A DNA stretch of 64,000 nucleotides from positions 9,600,375 to 9,664,374 of the forward strand of contig CM020619.1 in the NCBI GenBank assembly GCA_009829735.1, read 5' to 3'. The DNA comes from Pyropia yezoensis. Its lineage: Eukaryota; Rhodophyta; Bangiophyceae; Bangiales; Bangiaceae. Position 1 is the stretch's first letter. The number at the start of each line of letters is the position of its first letter. Of the stretch, positions 30,866 to 40,701 are shown one piece after another. A program made the translations under genes and the position numbers. The notes beneath the pieces are model-generated. The model was not told the DNA's origin and did not search any database. It worked only from the letters and a program-made list of their open reading frames with translations.

Positions 30866-31873
30866 TCGTTTCCCGCCGACTTGGCGTCCGAATCTGAGGG
30901 CGAAGGGGACGACGACGAGTCCGAGGACGACGTGTCCGCCCCCTCCGTCGAGGGTGTGGCGACCGCCACCACTGGTCGAGACCCACCTCGCGGCGTGAAC
31001 GCACTTCGTTCGTAGCCGACTTCTTACTCGCATTCCTAACAAGCTGTTGGATGCGTTTACTCAACTTGGGGCAATCATATGCCCAGTGACCATCGGAGTT
31101 GCAGTTCCAACACCGATGATCAGTTCCCGGAGGGGTCTTCCCAACTGGGGAAGACGACGAGGTACCTTGGGAAGTTCCCACGGCAGCTACCACCCTCTCC
31201 TTGCGGATTCGCGTGCCTCTCGCAACTCTCTGGCCTGGCGCGCCTCTTCCCGTTCCTTGGCCAACTCGGCCTGACGCTCCTGGCGTTGTTCTCTCCCGCA
31301 ACTTGCGGTAGGCCTCGCCTCTGCGGTAGGCGAACCTAGCCAACTCGGCCAGGGTCGCCCGGGCAGTGTTATGCTCCCGGGTCTCCATCCGGACTGACCA
31401 GTGGAGTCCTTCCACAAACCGACTCTTCACCACAGCTTGTGGGATGAAGAAACCCACAAAGATTGTTGAGCTTAAGGACTCGCTCCGCAAAGGACAACTC
31501 GTCCTCCGCCTCTTCCTGATGGGCTTGCGTAAACTCCTCGACTTGAGAAGCCAACGCCGCTTCATCAACCATGGCCCTCAACAACCAGTTGACGAGCTCC
31601 AAATAGGACGTCACCTCCCCAGCGCCTCCACTTGAGGAGCTGGGCATGACGGACATAAGTTCTGTCCGCAGGTCTCCCTTCGTAAACTCCTGTAGCATGT
31701 AAAAAGCCATGCCTTCACTTATGGCATTGTCGTCACAGGCTTTTTGTGAAACGACGTAGGAACTCAAAGACACGGAGGGGGGGAGTTCCATCCCACTCCG
31801 CTTTGTGCCCAAAAGAGTGAAGTGCATTCTTCTTGGCACGGCCCATGGCTCGGGCCTGGTCAGGACCATACGC
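30862..31873 (-). pseudogene. C-terminal part of gag of element 2 (unit A), frameshifted and cut by the gap
   Basis: It corresponds to residues 320-648 of the intact gag in unit B, with the zinc knuckle CWNCNSDGHWAYDCPK. Compared with unit B there are single-base indels near 30982, 31210, 31290, 31440 and 31741, several of them in homopolymers or short repeats. They become dense toward the N gap, suggesting low sequence quality at a contig end rather than biological decay. Confidence 0.7.
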
Positions 31874-32373
31874 NNNNNNNNNNNNNNNNNNNNNNNNNNN
31901 NNNNNNNNNNNNNNNNNNNNNNNNNNNNNNNNNNNNNNNNNNNNNNNNNNNNNNNNNNNNNNNNNNNNNNNNNNNNNNNNNNNNNNNNNNNNNNNNNNNN
32001 NNNNNNNNNNNNNNNNNNNNNNNNNNNNNNNNNNNNNNNNNNNNNNNNNNNNNNNNNNNNNNNNNNNNNNNNNNNNNNNNNNNNNNNNNNNNNNNNNNNN
32101 NNNNNNNNNNNNNNNNNNNNNNNNNNNNNNNNNNNNNNNNNNNNNNNNNNNNNNNNNNNNNNNNNNNNNNNNNNNNNNNNNNNNNNNNNNNNNNNNNNNN
32201 NNNNNNNNNNNNNNNNNNNNNNNNNNNNNNNNNNNNNNNNNNNNNNNNNNNNNNNNNNNNNNNNNNNNNNNNNNNNNNNNNNNNNNNNNNNNNNNNNNNN
32301 NNNNNNNNNNNNNNNNNNNNNNNNNNNNNNNNNNNNNNNNNNNNNNNNNNNNNNNNNNNNNNNNNNNNNNNNN
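31874..32373. other. Assembly gap (500 N)
   Basis: Exactly 500 N bases, a conventional placeholder length. By comparison with the flanking units, a faithful tandem would need about 2.1 kb here (gag N-terminus, leader, one LTR and the antisense-gene start). Confidence 0.95.
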
Positions 32374-34077
32374 TGTTCTTCGCTGTGGCCGACTCGGCGC
32401 AGCGATGGGTCGGGTATGGGACCGGCCTACGGGAGAAGTATCCCCGTAGGGTCGGGTTCCCTGCCGGCTTCAGGACGGACCAGTTTGCCTTCCTGGACGA
32501 CGAGGAGGTCGAGGACGTGCAGCGGGCCAAGGCCATGGTGGACCGCGGGGGAACTATCCCGGGTCCCGGCGACTTGCCGACCTTCACTTGGGACGCGGTG
32601 GCAACTCGCCCCCCGTACCTTCACGAGGCCGATCCGCACACTCATCACTTTGATGTGCGGATGGAGAAGGACTTCCGGCGAGGTCCCTACTTGGTGACCT
32701 CGGCTCAACTTGAGTTTTCCTCAGCAGTCTGCTGCCAGTAAGGAGCAATACTACCCGAAGAAGCCCGAGTGGTGGCCTCAAGTTGAGGTCCCCTACGGGT
32801 TCCCGGCATTGTTGCCACGGTTGCTTGACCACTTCGGCTCCGTCATGTTGACGGCTGGCCCTGATCATCTGGTGTGGGCCATGTTGGCCACCCAGTGGCT
32901 CCTCGAGGTCATGTCGACCTGGGTGTCATGTGTTCAGCGGCGGGGGATGCTCTGGCATCTCCCCCTCCGGCTCATCCAGGGTTTGGAACAGCTCACCCCT
33001 CAGCTAGTTGCTGAGGGGTGCTCGTCAGGACAACTCTCTCTACTTGAGGAGATGCTCCGCCTCCACAAGTTTATCGAGTGGGAGAGCATTGAGCACAAGT
33101 TGCGCCGCCCCACTCGGGGGCCCAAGGACGATGGCGCACTTCGCCAGTTCGTGTGGGTCGCTCGTGAACTTCACGACGGCCGTGTGGTCCTACGAGAGGG
33201 GTTGGGCATCGGGGACTACCCGTATGCCCCGGGGGTGGATCGTCACACTGCGCCACCCCCGGACAAGCCCATAGTTATGGCTGTGCCCTCATATGATGAC
33301 CATATGACTCAACCTACTGCGGGGGCCCCAAGTCGGGGTCGCAGTTACACCCGGGTACCGCCACCTCGGCGTGCCCCTCCGCTTCCTCCTGTTCCTTTCC
33401 AGCCTCACGGGAACATCCCGATCAGCGTGGCCGTGGAGTCATCCACACCGGTGTCTCCCAACTTGGGGGCCACCCTCCTGACGGTATACCCCAAGTTGGT
33501 GTTACCGCCCACGCCTCTAACCTCAGAGATGATGATCACCACGTTGGTGCGCACCATTTCCTGGTTGGCCGCGTCGACCGCAACCCTCCAAAGTTCCGAG
33601 ACTCCTCAACTTGAGGAGCGCGTTCGTACTGCAGTGGCGACCGCGAGTTGCGAGTCGGTGGCGGAGTTTATGACGGCCGAGTTGGCTCGCATTGGGGCTA
33701 TTATGCCCCAGCCAACCCCACTTGGGCGTGGCAAGCGTCGTGCGAGCCGGGCATACTCGCCTCCTCGCCGTCGTCGCCGTCACTCGCGGCGCTCTCCCTC
33801 CGTGTCGGAAGACGAGTTGTCTTACTCCGTCTCGGAGTCCTCTACCCCATCGGAGACGGAGTCTGTCCAGCGTCTGCGTCGCAAACTTGCGCGCAAGACC
33901 AGGCAGAAGAGTAGCCACGGTCGGCGCCACTTGCGCGACCGTGAGGGGCGCGACGGTTCCGACTTGGAGCCGCCGCCCCTTCCAACGAGTGGAGACCGTT
34001 ATCGGCGTGGGTCTCGCCGCTCGCCTCCACGTGAGGGCGAGGGCCGTGGAGTGGGAGAGTCTAGCATGCGTGCCTAG
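32374..34077 (+). pseudogene. Antisense accessory gene of element 2 (unit B), 5' end lost in gap
   Basis: Identical or nearly identical to 25069-26771 of unit A. It has an extra G at about 32424 and an extra T at about 32716, which break the frame close to the gap. From 32716 onward the protein is the same as in unit A, including the Ser/Arg-rich tail. Confidence 0.75.
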
Positions 34078-34188
34078 TTGGCAGCTGCCTTTGTTGTGAG
34101 AGTGTGAGGGTTAGGGCTGTAGTTTAAAGCCACTCTGCGTACCACTTCGACTTGAAGCACTCTCTTGGCACTGTTGCTCGGCCTTCCC

Positions 34189-37100
34189 TCACGTTGAGGG
34201 AGGGCTGTTAGGGTCTATCTCGTTCCGGGCACAGTACGCCCGGACCTTCTCAGCAGGAAGGTCCTCCACATACTCCCACGTATCATCCTTGGCTTTGTAG
34301 CCAAACCAACGCACCCTCAACATGAGGCGGTCAGTATCCTCATCCCAGCCGTGGTCGATGAACTTGTCGAACACGTACTCCTGCGGGCCCTGTTTGGCTG
34401 CAGGCAGCGAGGGCAGGCGCCACGTTTTCAAAGCACGCGCCCAAGCTGGGTCGCCTGCAGGCGGTGGTGCAACTTTGACCACGTCCTGTCCGTTCACTGT
34501 GCGGACCCCATCGTCACTTTCGATGGTGAAGCGCCGCCCATCAGTACGAAGGACCTGGTACGGCCCCTTCGTCTGGAACACCAACTTACCCCCAGTTGGG
34601 GTGTGTGAGTGGACCAATACCCAGTCACCCTGCTCGGGGACATGCTTGGCGTTGCGCACCTTTTTGTCAAAGGTACGCTTGTAGCGCTTTTGTGCTTTGT
34701 CCATCTCAGCCCTGACTTTAGGGATGAGGTTTTCAAGCCTAGCAGCGAACTCCGCCTTACTCTCAGTAGGAGTGGGCGTACTGCCACCATCCTCCCTAGT
34801 TGGGAGCGGCCGCCGCACGGCAATAGACCGCACGCGACGGGGGGTCACAAAAGCGAGGGGTACTTCCCCGGTAGATGAGTGAACCTGCGAATTGTAGGCA
34901 GTGGTCAGAATAGAAATGTATTGGTCCCACGTCTTCACGTGCTCACTCACATAATGGCGCAGCTGCCTAACAATAGTTTTGTTGAAGCGCTCCACCTGCC
35001 CATTAGTTTGTGGGTGGTAGGGGGTGGCATAGTTTGCCTTAACCCCCAACATATCCAGCACTCCTTGAAACAGTACAGACGCAAATTGCGGTCCATTGTC
35101 CGATAGTGTACTATCCGGAATGCCATACGCGGCAACCCAGTGATCTAGGAAGGCTGACACGACCGACATGGCCGTGATCTCTGCCAGTGGGATCGCTCGC
35201 GTAAGTTTCGTGAAGCGGTCACAGATGACCAGGAGGTACTGGTTGCCCTCCTCGGTCACTGGCAGTGGCCCAAGGATGTCCATCGCCAACGCGGCGAAGG
35301 GCTCCTTGGCCGGGAACAATAGCATAGCCGTAGTAGGCCGCCGTTCCATCAGACGGTTCTGTGCACAACTTGTGCAGGCAGCCACCCAACTGTAGATGTC
35401 CACCACCATGGACGGCCAGTAGTACCTGGTCCTCAGGGTCTGGTACAGTTTACTAGACCCCAGGTGTCCACCCGTGGGAGCGTTATGCTCCCTCTCAAGG
35501 ATACTGTCCTTGAGGGATGCGGGGACGACAAGTTGTTCGGTCCCCTGGAATACCCCCCTCCTCATGAGGAGGCCATCGTCTCCCAGGAAGAACCGCGTCT
35601 CCGCCACTGTATCCAGGGTATCCCTCTGCGACTTGCAGAAGGGATCCTCGGCCTGGGCCTTCACTACTTCGTCCAGGGACAGGGGCAAGTACTTCTTGTT
35701 CCCTGGCGCCTCGGGATTCAACGCCTGACCCGAGCGCGTGACTACCCCCACGATGGGGATGTCCTCATCGACTGGGGTGGTGTCCAGTCCCTCGGTAGGT
35801 ACCCGAGAGAGGCCGTCGGCAAGGGCATGTTGCCTGCCAGGTCGGTACTCAATATCAAAGTTGAAGGGTGCAAGTCGCACCCTCCACCGGTTGAGACGAG
35901 TGTTCGTACAGTCCGTCTTGAAGATGAACTGCAACGCGCGGTGGTCACAGCGGATGAGGAACTTCTCACCCTCTAGGTAGTGACGAAGTGACGTCACCGC
36001 CCATACCACTGCGAGTCCTTCCAACTCGGTGACTCCGTAGTTCTTCTCGGCCGAGTTTAGCCCCTTGCTGAAGTATCCCACCGGCAAGTACTCCTTGTCC
36101 GGCTGTTGCTGAAGCAACACACAACCAAGTTGGTCGTAGCTAGCGTCCACATCCAGGATGTAGTGGCCTCCCAACCTGGGAATAGCCAGGATAGGGGGCT
36201 TCAGCAGAAGGTCCCGAAGAGTCTCAAAGGATTCCTGCTCCACCCGACTTGGGGGAGGCAGGTTCTTCGGTAGCGTTGAGCTCACTAACTCATTCAACGG
36301 CTTCGCCACTTTGGCGAAGCCCTTAGTGAAACGTCGGTACACGTTACACATCCCGAGGAAGCTCCTCATCTGGGTCTGGGTCCGGGGGTACTGAGCCTTG
36401 CGGATGGCCCTCAAGTTTTTCTCGTTGACACTGAGACGCCCCGGACGGACAACATGTCCCAAGTACTCCACCTCTTGAGTGAAGAGGTGGCACTTACTCG
36501 CCTTCAGTGACACTCCGGCGTCAGCAAGTAGCTTGAACACCTGGCCAAGATGGCCAATGTGTTCCTCCGGACTTCGGGAGAACACAATGATATCGTCTAG
36601 GTACACGAGACAGATCTGCCACCGTACTCCGGCCAGAATCATGTCCATAGCGCGCTGGAAAGTTGCCGGCGCGTTACACAGGCCAAACGGTAGACGCTTG
36701 CACTGGTAGGTACCACAGTGACAGGTAAAGGTAGTTTTATGCCTGTCCTCCGGGGCAATGGGAATTTGCCAGTACCCCGCGTTACAGTCCAGGGTAGAGA
36801 ACACGTTTGCCTCCCCCAGAGAGTCCAGACAGTCATCCATCCGAGGTAGGGGATAACTATCCTTCACCGTGCTCTCGTTGAGCTTACGGTAGTCGATACA
36901 GAACCGGGGGGTCCCATCAACTTTGGGGACGATCACCACCGGACTCGCCCACTCGGCGTTGCTGGCCTCGATCACATCGAGGGCCTCCATGCGAGCAACT
37001 TGCTCCTTAACGAGGGCCCTTGAACGGGGTCCCCCCTATACGGTTGTTGGCGTATAGGGGGCGCACCGGGTTTCAACTCGATCCGGTGTTGGGTAGCTCT

Positions 37101-37190
37101 CATGAGTCCCAATTGACCATCCCACAACTTGTGATATTGGTCCAAGAGGCGTTCAACTTGAACCCTCAACCTGGGTGGAACACCCTCCAT
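34189..37190 (-). CDS. Pol of element 2 (unit B): RT-RNase H-integrase-chromodomain
   Basis: Same domains and catalytic motifs as the unit A copy (YLDD, RNase H DVDAS, integrase D-D-E, chromodomain VRWFGYKAKDDTWEY). The RT N-terminus begins MEGVPPRLRVQVERLLDQYH at 37190. A one-base frame change occurs near 37033-37060, where this copy has six C and five G and unit A has seven C and four G in the corresponding runs. The two copies thus carry different single-base indels in the same small palindrome (CCCCTATACG...CGTATAGGGG). Confidence 0.85.
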
Positions 37191-37226
37191 GTTTACCTGG
37201 GGCCGAGGAGAGGCGGCCGACTTGGC

Positions 37227-38171
37227 TTAATGCTTCTCCTTTCCGGACTTCGGGTCGCTACTTGCGCCCGCGCTGAGGGTGACCGCTACTACCGGTCCCT
37301 CGTGTTGGTCGATATAGCCGAACTTGGCCCCCGACTTGAAGAACTTGGGCGACGAGCTCAGGTTCATCACCTGGATCCTCCACGGGACTCCGGCTTTGGA
37401 GTCCATCGTGCCAAGGGCAACATGCACTTGGTGCTTGCGAGCAAGACGGGGGTTAGGGTGCACCAACCCGTTCCCCGCATAATCAGTTACAACATCCACG
37501 TGCGCCACCGAGTTGGGGGGCAACATGACTTTACGGGCTAAACGCAGAGTAGCAGTAAACCCTTCCCTCACAGAACAAACAGGCTTCGACTGTGAAACTG
37601 TCACAGGAGCCACAGACTTTCCCTTACCAAGGATGGGGATAGTCTCCCCATTCATCAACTTGACCCAGTACTCAGGGCCACAAATCAAAGGCACTTGTGT
37701 TACGACATAAGGGGTACCCAGAAGCAGGGGTACCGATATATTCTCAACTACACCATAGGTCACGTCGACCTCATGGGTCCCCAACCGAGTTGGTAGGGTC
37801 ACGGCACCAACGATGGGAAGTACCCCACCATTGATATCGATCAGATGGTCAGCTTTAGACTTCCAGCGTTGGAGCCTCATCCCCTTTGGTAATAGCGACT
37901 TGCGTATCAAGGAGGCTCCTGACCCGGTATCAAGTACGATACGGACACAGCAGGCGCGGCCGGGGGCAAGTTGCACCCGTCCAGCCACCTGGAAGTTCTC
38001 ACCCGTCAGCACCGCGATGACCCGACGTGGGTTTACGTTCTTGGGAAGTCCCACCCGAGGTGGGCGGACTCCCTCAGGTTGCCGCAGTATCCGACACGGT
38101 TGGTTCGTCCTCTTGGCCCACTTGGCCGAGGCTGCCGTTGTGAGCTTCGGACGACCAGCTCCAACGGTCAT
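37227..38171 (-). CDS. Protease ORF of element 2 (unit B)
   Basis: 314 residues, the same protein as in unit A, with the VLDTGSGASL active site. The start ATG (38171) overlaps the gag stop (38168-38170) as ATGA in a different frame, a coupling typical of re-initiation or +1/-1 frameshift. UAA ends it, and the frame resumes without another stop into RT. Confidence 0.8.
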   Translation of the reverse strand: MTVGAGRPKLTTAASAKWAKRTNQPCRILRQPEGVRPPRVGLPKNVNPRRVIAVLTGENFQVAGRVQLAPGRACCVRIVLDTGSGASLIRKSLLPKGMRLQRWKSKADHLIDINGGVLPIVGAVTLPTRLGTHEVDVTYGVVENISVPLLLGTPYVVTQVPLICGPEYWVKLMNGETIPILGKGKSVAPVTVSQSKPVCSVREGFTATLRLARKVMLPPNSVAHVDVVTDYAGNGLVHPNPRLARKHQVHVALGTMDSKAGVPWRIQVMNLSSSPKFFKSGAKFGYIDQHEGPVVAVTLSAGASSDPKSGKEKH

Positions 38172-40114
38172 TCGTTTCCCGCCGACTTGGCGTCCGAATC
38201 TGAGGGCGAAGGGGACGACGACGAGTCCGAGGACGACGTGTCCGCCCCCTCCGTCGAGGGTGTGGCGACCGCCACCACTGGTCGAGACCCACCCTCGCGG
38301 CGTGAACGCACTTCGTTCGTAGCCGACTTCTTACTCGCATTCCTAACAAGCTGTTGGATGCGTTTACTCAACTTGGGGCAATCATATGCCCAGTGACCAT
38401 CGGAGTTGCAGTTCCAACACCGATGATCAGTTCCCGGAGGGGTCTTCCCAACTGGGGAAGACGACGAGGTACCTTGGGAAGTTCCCACGGCAGCTACCAC
38501 CCTCTCCTTGCGGATTCGGCGTGCCTCTCGCAACTCTCTGGCCTGGCGCGCCTCTTCCCGTTCCTTGGCCAACTCGGCCTGACGCTCCTGGCGTTGTTCT
38601 TCCCGCAACTTGCGGTAGGCCTCGCCTCTGCGGTAGGCGAACCTAGCCAACTCGGCCAGGGTCGCCCGGGCAGTGTTATGCTCCCGGGTCTCCATCCGGA
38701 CTGACCAGTGGAGTCCTTCCACAAACCGACTCTTCACCACAGCTTGTGGATGAAGAAACCCACAAAGATTGTTGAGCTTAAGGACTCGCTCCGCAAAGGA
38801 CAACTCGTCCTCCGCCTCTTCCTGATGGGCTTGCGTAAACTCCTCGACTTGAGAAGCCAACGCCGCTTCATCAACCATGGCCCTCAACAACCAGTTGACG
38901 AGCTCCAAATAGGACGTCACCTCCCCAGCGCCTCCACTTGAGGAGCTGGGCATGACGGACATAAGTTCTGTCCGCAGGTCTCCCTTCGTAAACTCCTGTA
39001 GCATGTAAAAAGCCATGCCTTCACTTATGGCATTGTCGTCACAGGCTTTTGTGAAACGACGTAGGAACTCAAAGACACGGAGGGGGGGAGTTCCATCCCA
39101 CTCCGCTTTGTGCCCAAAAGAGTGAAGTGCATTCTTCTTGGCACGGCCCATGGCTCGGGCCTGGTCAGGACCATACGCCACCGACTTGTTGTGGAGGGCG
39201 TAGGTCTCACAGTCAAAGATCCTCTGGTAGACCGGGTTGGCTACCTGAATCTTGGGCGGCACCTCACGTTGAGGGAACAGCCGCTGTGGCACTGGGGTAA
39301 GTTCACCCACAGTGCCTGTAGTCCGGCGCGGCGCGCTTGGTGTAGCCGCCGGTGTTGTCGGGGGGAACTCCCCCATGAAGGGCGTACGCCCCACCGAGTA
39401 TGGTGTGGCTCCCTCGTTGGGAGTCACAGGGGTCGCCCCCTGTTCAGGGCGACCCGAGATAGGTGTCAGGGGGGGCACCCCCTGCGCCTGCGGGCTCGAA
39501 GGCCCCAATCCGGTCTGGACATTAAGGCCATCTGGCAAACTCGCCACAATCTGATTCAGAATAGTATTCGTCATCGTGACCACCAGGTCCGGCAAAGTCT
39601 GCCGCAACACAGTGGTCGCCTCCCGACGGACAGCTTCCGCGAGGAGTGGATTGACGACTCCAGTTGAGTCTCGGTCCACCTCCGGGAGTCCACCTGAGGG
39701 GTAACCACGTTCCTCAGGGGTCTCAACCGGGGGCATGGGCGCGAGCCCATCGCCGACCAACGGAGGTCCGCCGTCCTCCGAAAGCCTAGTTGGCGATGGC
39801 TCCATGCCAAAGTTGGCTCCAACCCGAGTGGAACTCGCGGGGACAGTCCTCACCCCTTGGGACGTTCCCGTTGAGTATACCACGCGGTGGCCAGACTTCG
39901 GCCCACCCACGTCAGAAGTGTCACCCGAGTGAACTCCCGACTGAGTCGGGGTGGCCTGTTGCCCGCCCGCACTTCCAGTCCTGCTGGCTTGAGGGACCTC
40001 TAGTCCCTCTGCGACCCCAGGTAAACCCACCTGTGTCTCACCAGTATTCAAAGGCACTGAAGTACGTGCGTCACCCGTGTACTCCCCGGACGACGGGGGG
40101 TCCGAGCTAGCCAT
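38168..40114 (-). CDS. Gag of element 2 (unit B), intact
   Basis: 648 residues starting MASSDPPSSGEYTGD. The first 250 residues are Pro/Gly/Thr-rich and disordered-looking. The capsid-like Gag domain follows (about 305-480, WDGTPPLRVFEFLRRFTKAC), then a charged helix rich in Arg/Glu (about 490-530, REEARQARELREARR), a CCHC knuckle CWNCNSDGHWAYDCPK (about 560) and a Ser/Asp-rich tail. It forms the particle and packages RNA. This is the only uninterrupted gag copy of the element here. Confidence 0.85.
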   Translation of the reverse strand: MASSDPPSSGEYTGDARTSVPLNTGETQVGLPGVAEGLEVPQASRTGSAGGQQATPTQSGVHSGDTSDVGGPKSGHRVVYSTGTSQGVRTVPASSTRVGANFGMEPSPTRLSEDGGPPLVGDGLAPMPPVETPEERGYPSGGLPEVDRDSTGVVNPLLAEAVRREATTVLRQTLPDLVVTMTNTILNQIVASLPDGLNVQTGLGPSSPQAQGVPPLTPISGRPEQGATPVTPNEGATPYSVGRTPFMGEFPPTTPAATPSAPRRTTGTVGELTPVPQRLFPQREVPPKIQVANPVYQRIFDCETYALHNKSVAYGPDQARAMGRAKKNALHSFGHKAEWDGTPPLRVFEFLRRFTKACDDNAISEGMAFYMLQEFTKGDLRTELMSVMPSSSSGGAGEVTSYLELVNWLLRAMVDEAALASQVEEFTQAHQEEAEDELSFAERVLKLNNLCGFLHPQAVVKSRFVEGLHWSVRMETREHNTARATLAELARFAYRRGEAYRKLREEQRQERQAELAKEREEARQARELREARRIRKERVVAAVGTSQGTSSSSPVGKTPPGTDHRCWNCNSDGHWAYDCPKLSKRIQQLVRNASKKSATNEVRSRREGGSRPVVAVATPSTEGADTSSSDSSSSPSPSDSDAKSAGNE

Positions 40115-40194
40115 GTTGGCTAACGATCCGCATGACACGGTCCAAGTCCACCGTTCCTCTGAGACAGAGGGCCCCCTACACCCGGGTGCACCCG

Positions 40195-40211
40195 GAGGTA
40201 AAGTTTACCTC
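40195..40211. repeat. Perfect hairpin in the leader of element 2
   Basis: GAGGTAAA-G-TTTACCTC has 8-bp arms around one base, next to the primer-binding site. CCGGGTGCACCCGG lies just upstream at 40182-40195. Confidence 0.8.
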
Positions 40212-40213
40212 TG

Positions 40214-40233
40214 TCCCCTGCTGCTCCACCAAA
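40214..40233 (-). promoter_or_regulatory. Primer-binding site of element 2
   Basis: On the minus strand, TTTGGTGGAGCAGCAGGGGA directly follows the 5' LTR, the same primer site as in elements 1 and 3. Confidence 0.7.
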
Positions 40234-40701
40234 TGTGGCAAAAACCACTCGCACACACAGTACCCAAGTTGGGGCGGTGTGCGAGGGCTGCCTCACGTGT
40301 CGGGGGAACCGGAAGAAGTGCAAGTCGCACACACTCTATCCCTGTTGTGGGGCAATCCCCCCACGGACAAACAAGAAGATGGTGTGTGGTCCAACAGTTT
40401 CTTGGTCGGGACGGGGACGCAGGGCCAAGCCCCGCTGTCCCTCCCCTTATCCCCCCAGGGTCCACTCAGAATCTCGCCACTCAGAATCTCCCACCCCAGC
40501 ACCTGCCCACCGGGCCACACGAAAATTCAAGACGATAAATGCAGAAAACCCTCAAATCCAAGTTGGATTTACTACTAAGCTAACTATCCCGAACTTAGGG
40601 AATATGGACCCAAATGCAGGGGGAGGAACGGATCAGGCTAATGGCCTGCCGCCCCTTGCATGGCACGTGTTGCCCCCTACCTGGGGGTCAATACTGCCAC
40701 A
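40234..40701 (-). repeat. 5' LTR of element 2
   Basis: 468-bp partner of 24017-24484. I see one difference (A instead of C in CTGCCTCACGTG), pointing to a very recent insertion. Confidence 0.9.

Larger units (their letters stand above)
24017..40701 (-). mobile_element. Inner Ty3/gypsy chromovirus (element 2), shown as two partial units around a gap
   Basis: 468-bp LTRs at 24017-24484 (3' LTR) and 40234-40701 (5' LTR), TGTGGCAAAAACC...AATACTGCCACA on the plus strand, appear to differ at one site only. The target duplication is CTCTC (24012-24016 and 40702-40706). Unit A (24485-31873) and unit B (32374-40233) are nearly identical where they overlap. Each has, on the minus strand, gag, protease and pol with chromodomain and, on the plus strand, an antisense gene. 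Expected between the units, but hidden by the 500-N gap, are gag N-terminus, leader, LTR and antisense-gene start. One element is about 10 kb. Confidence 0.85.
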
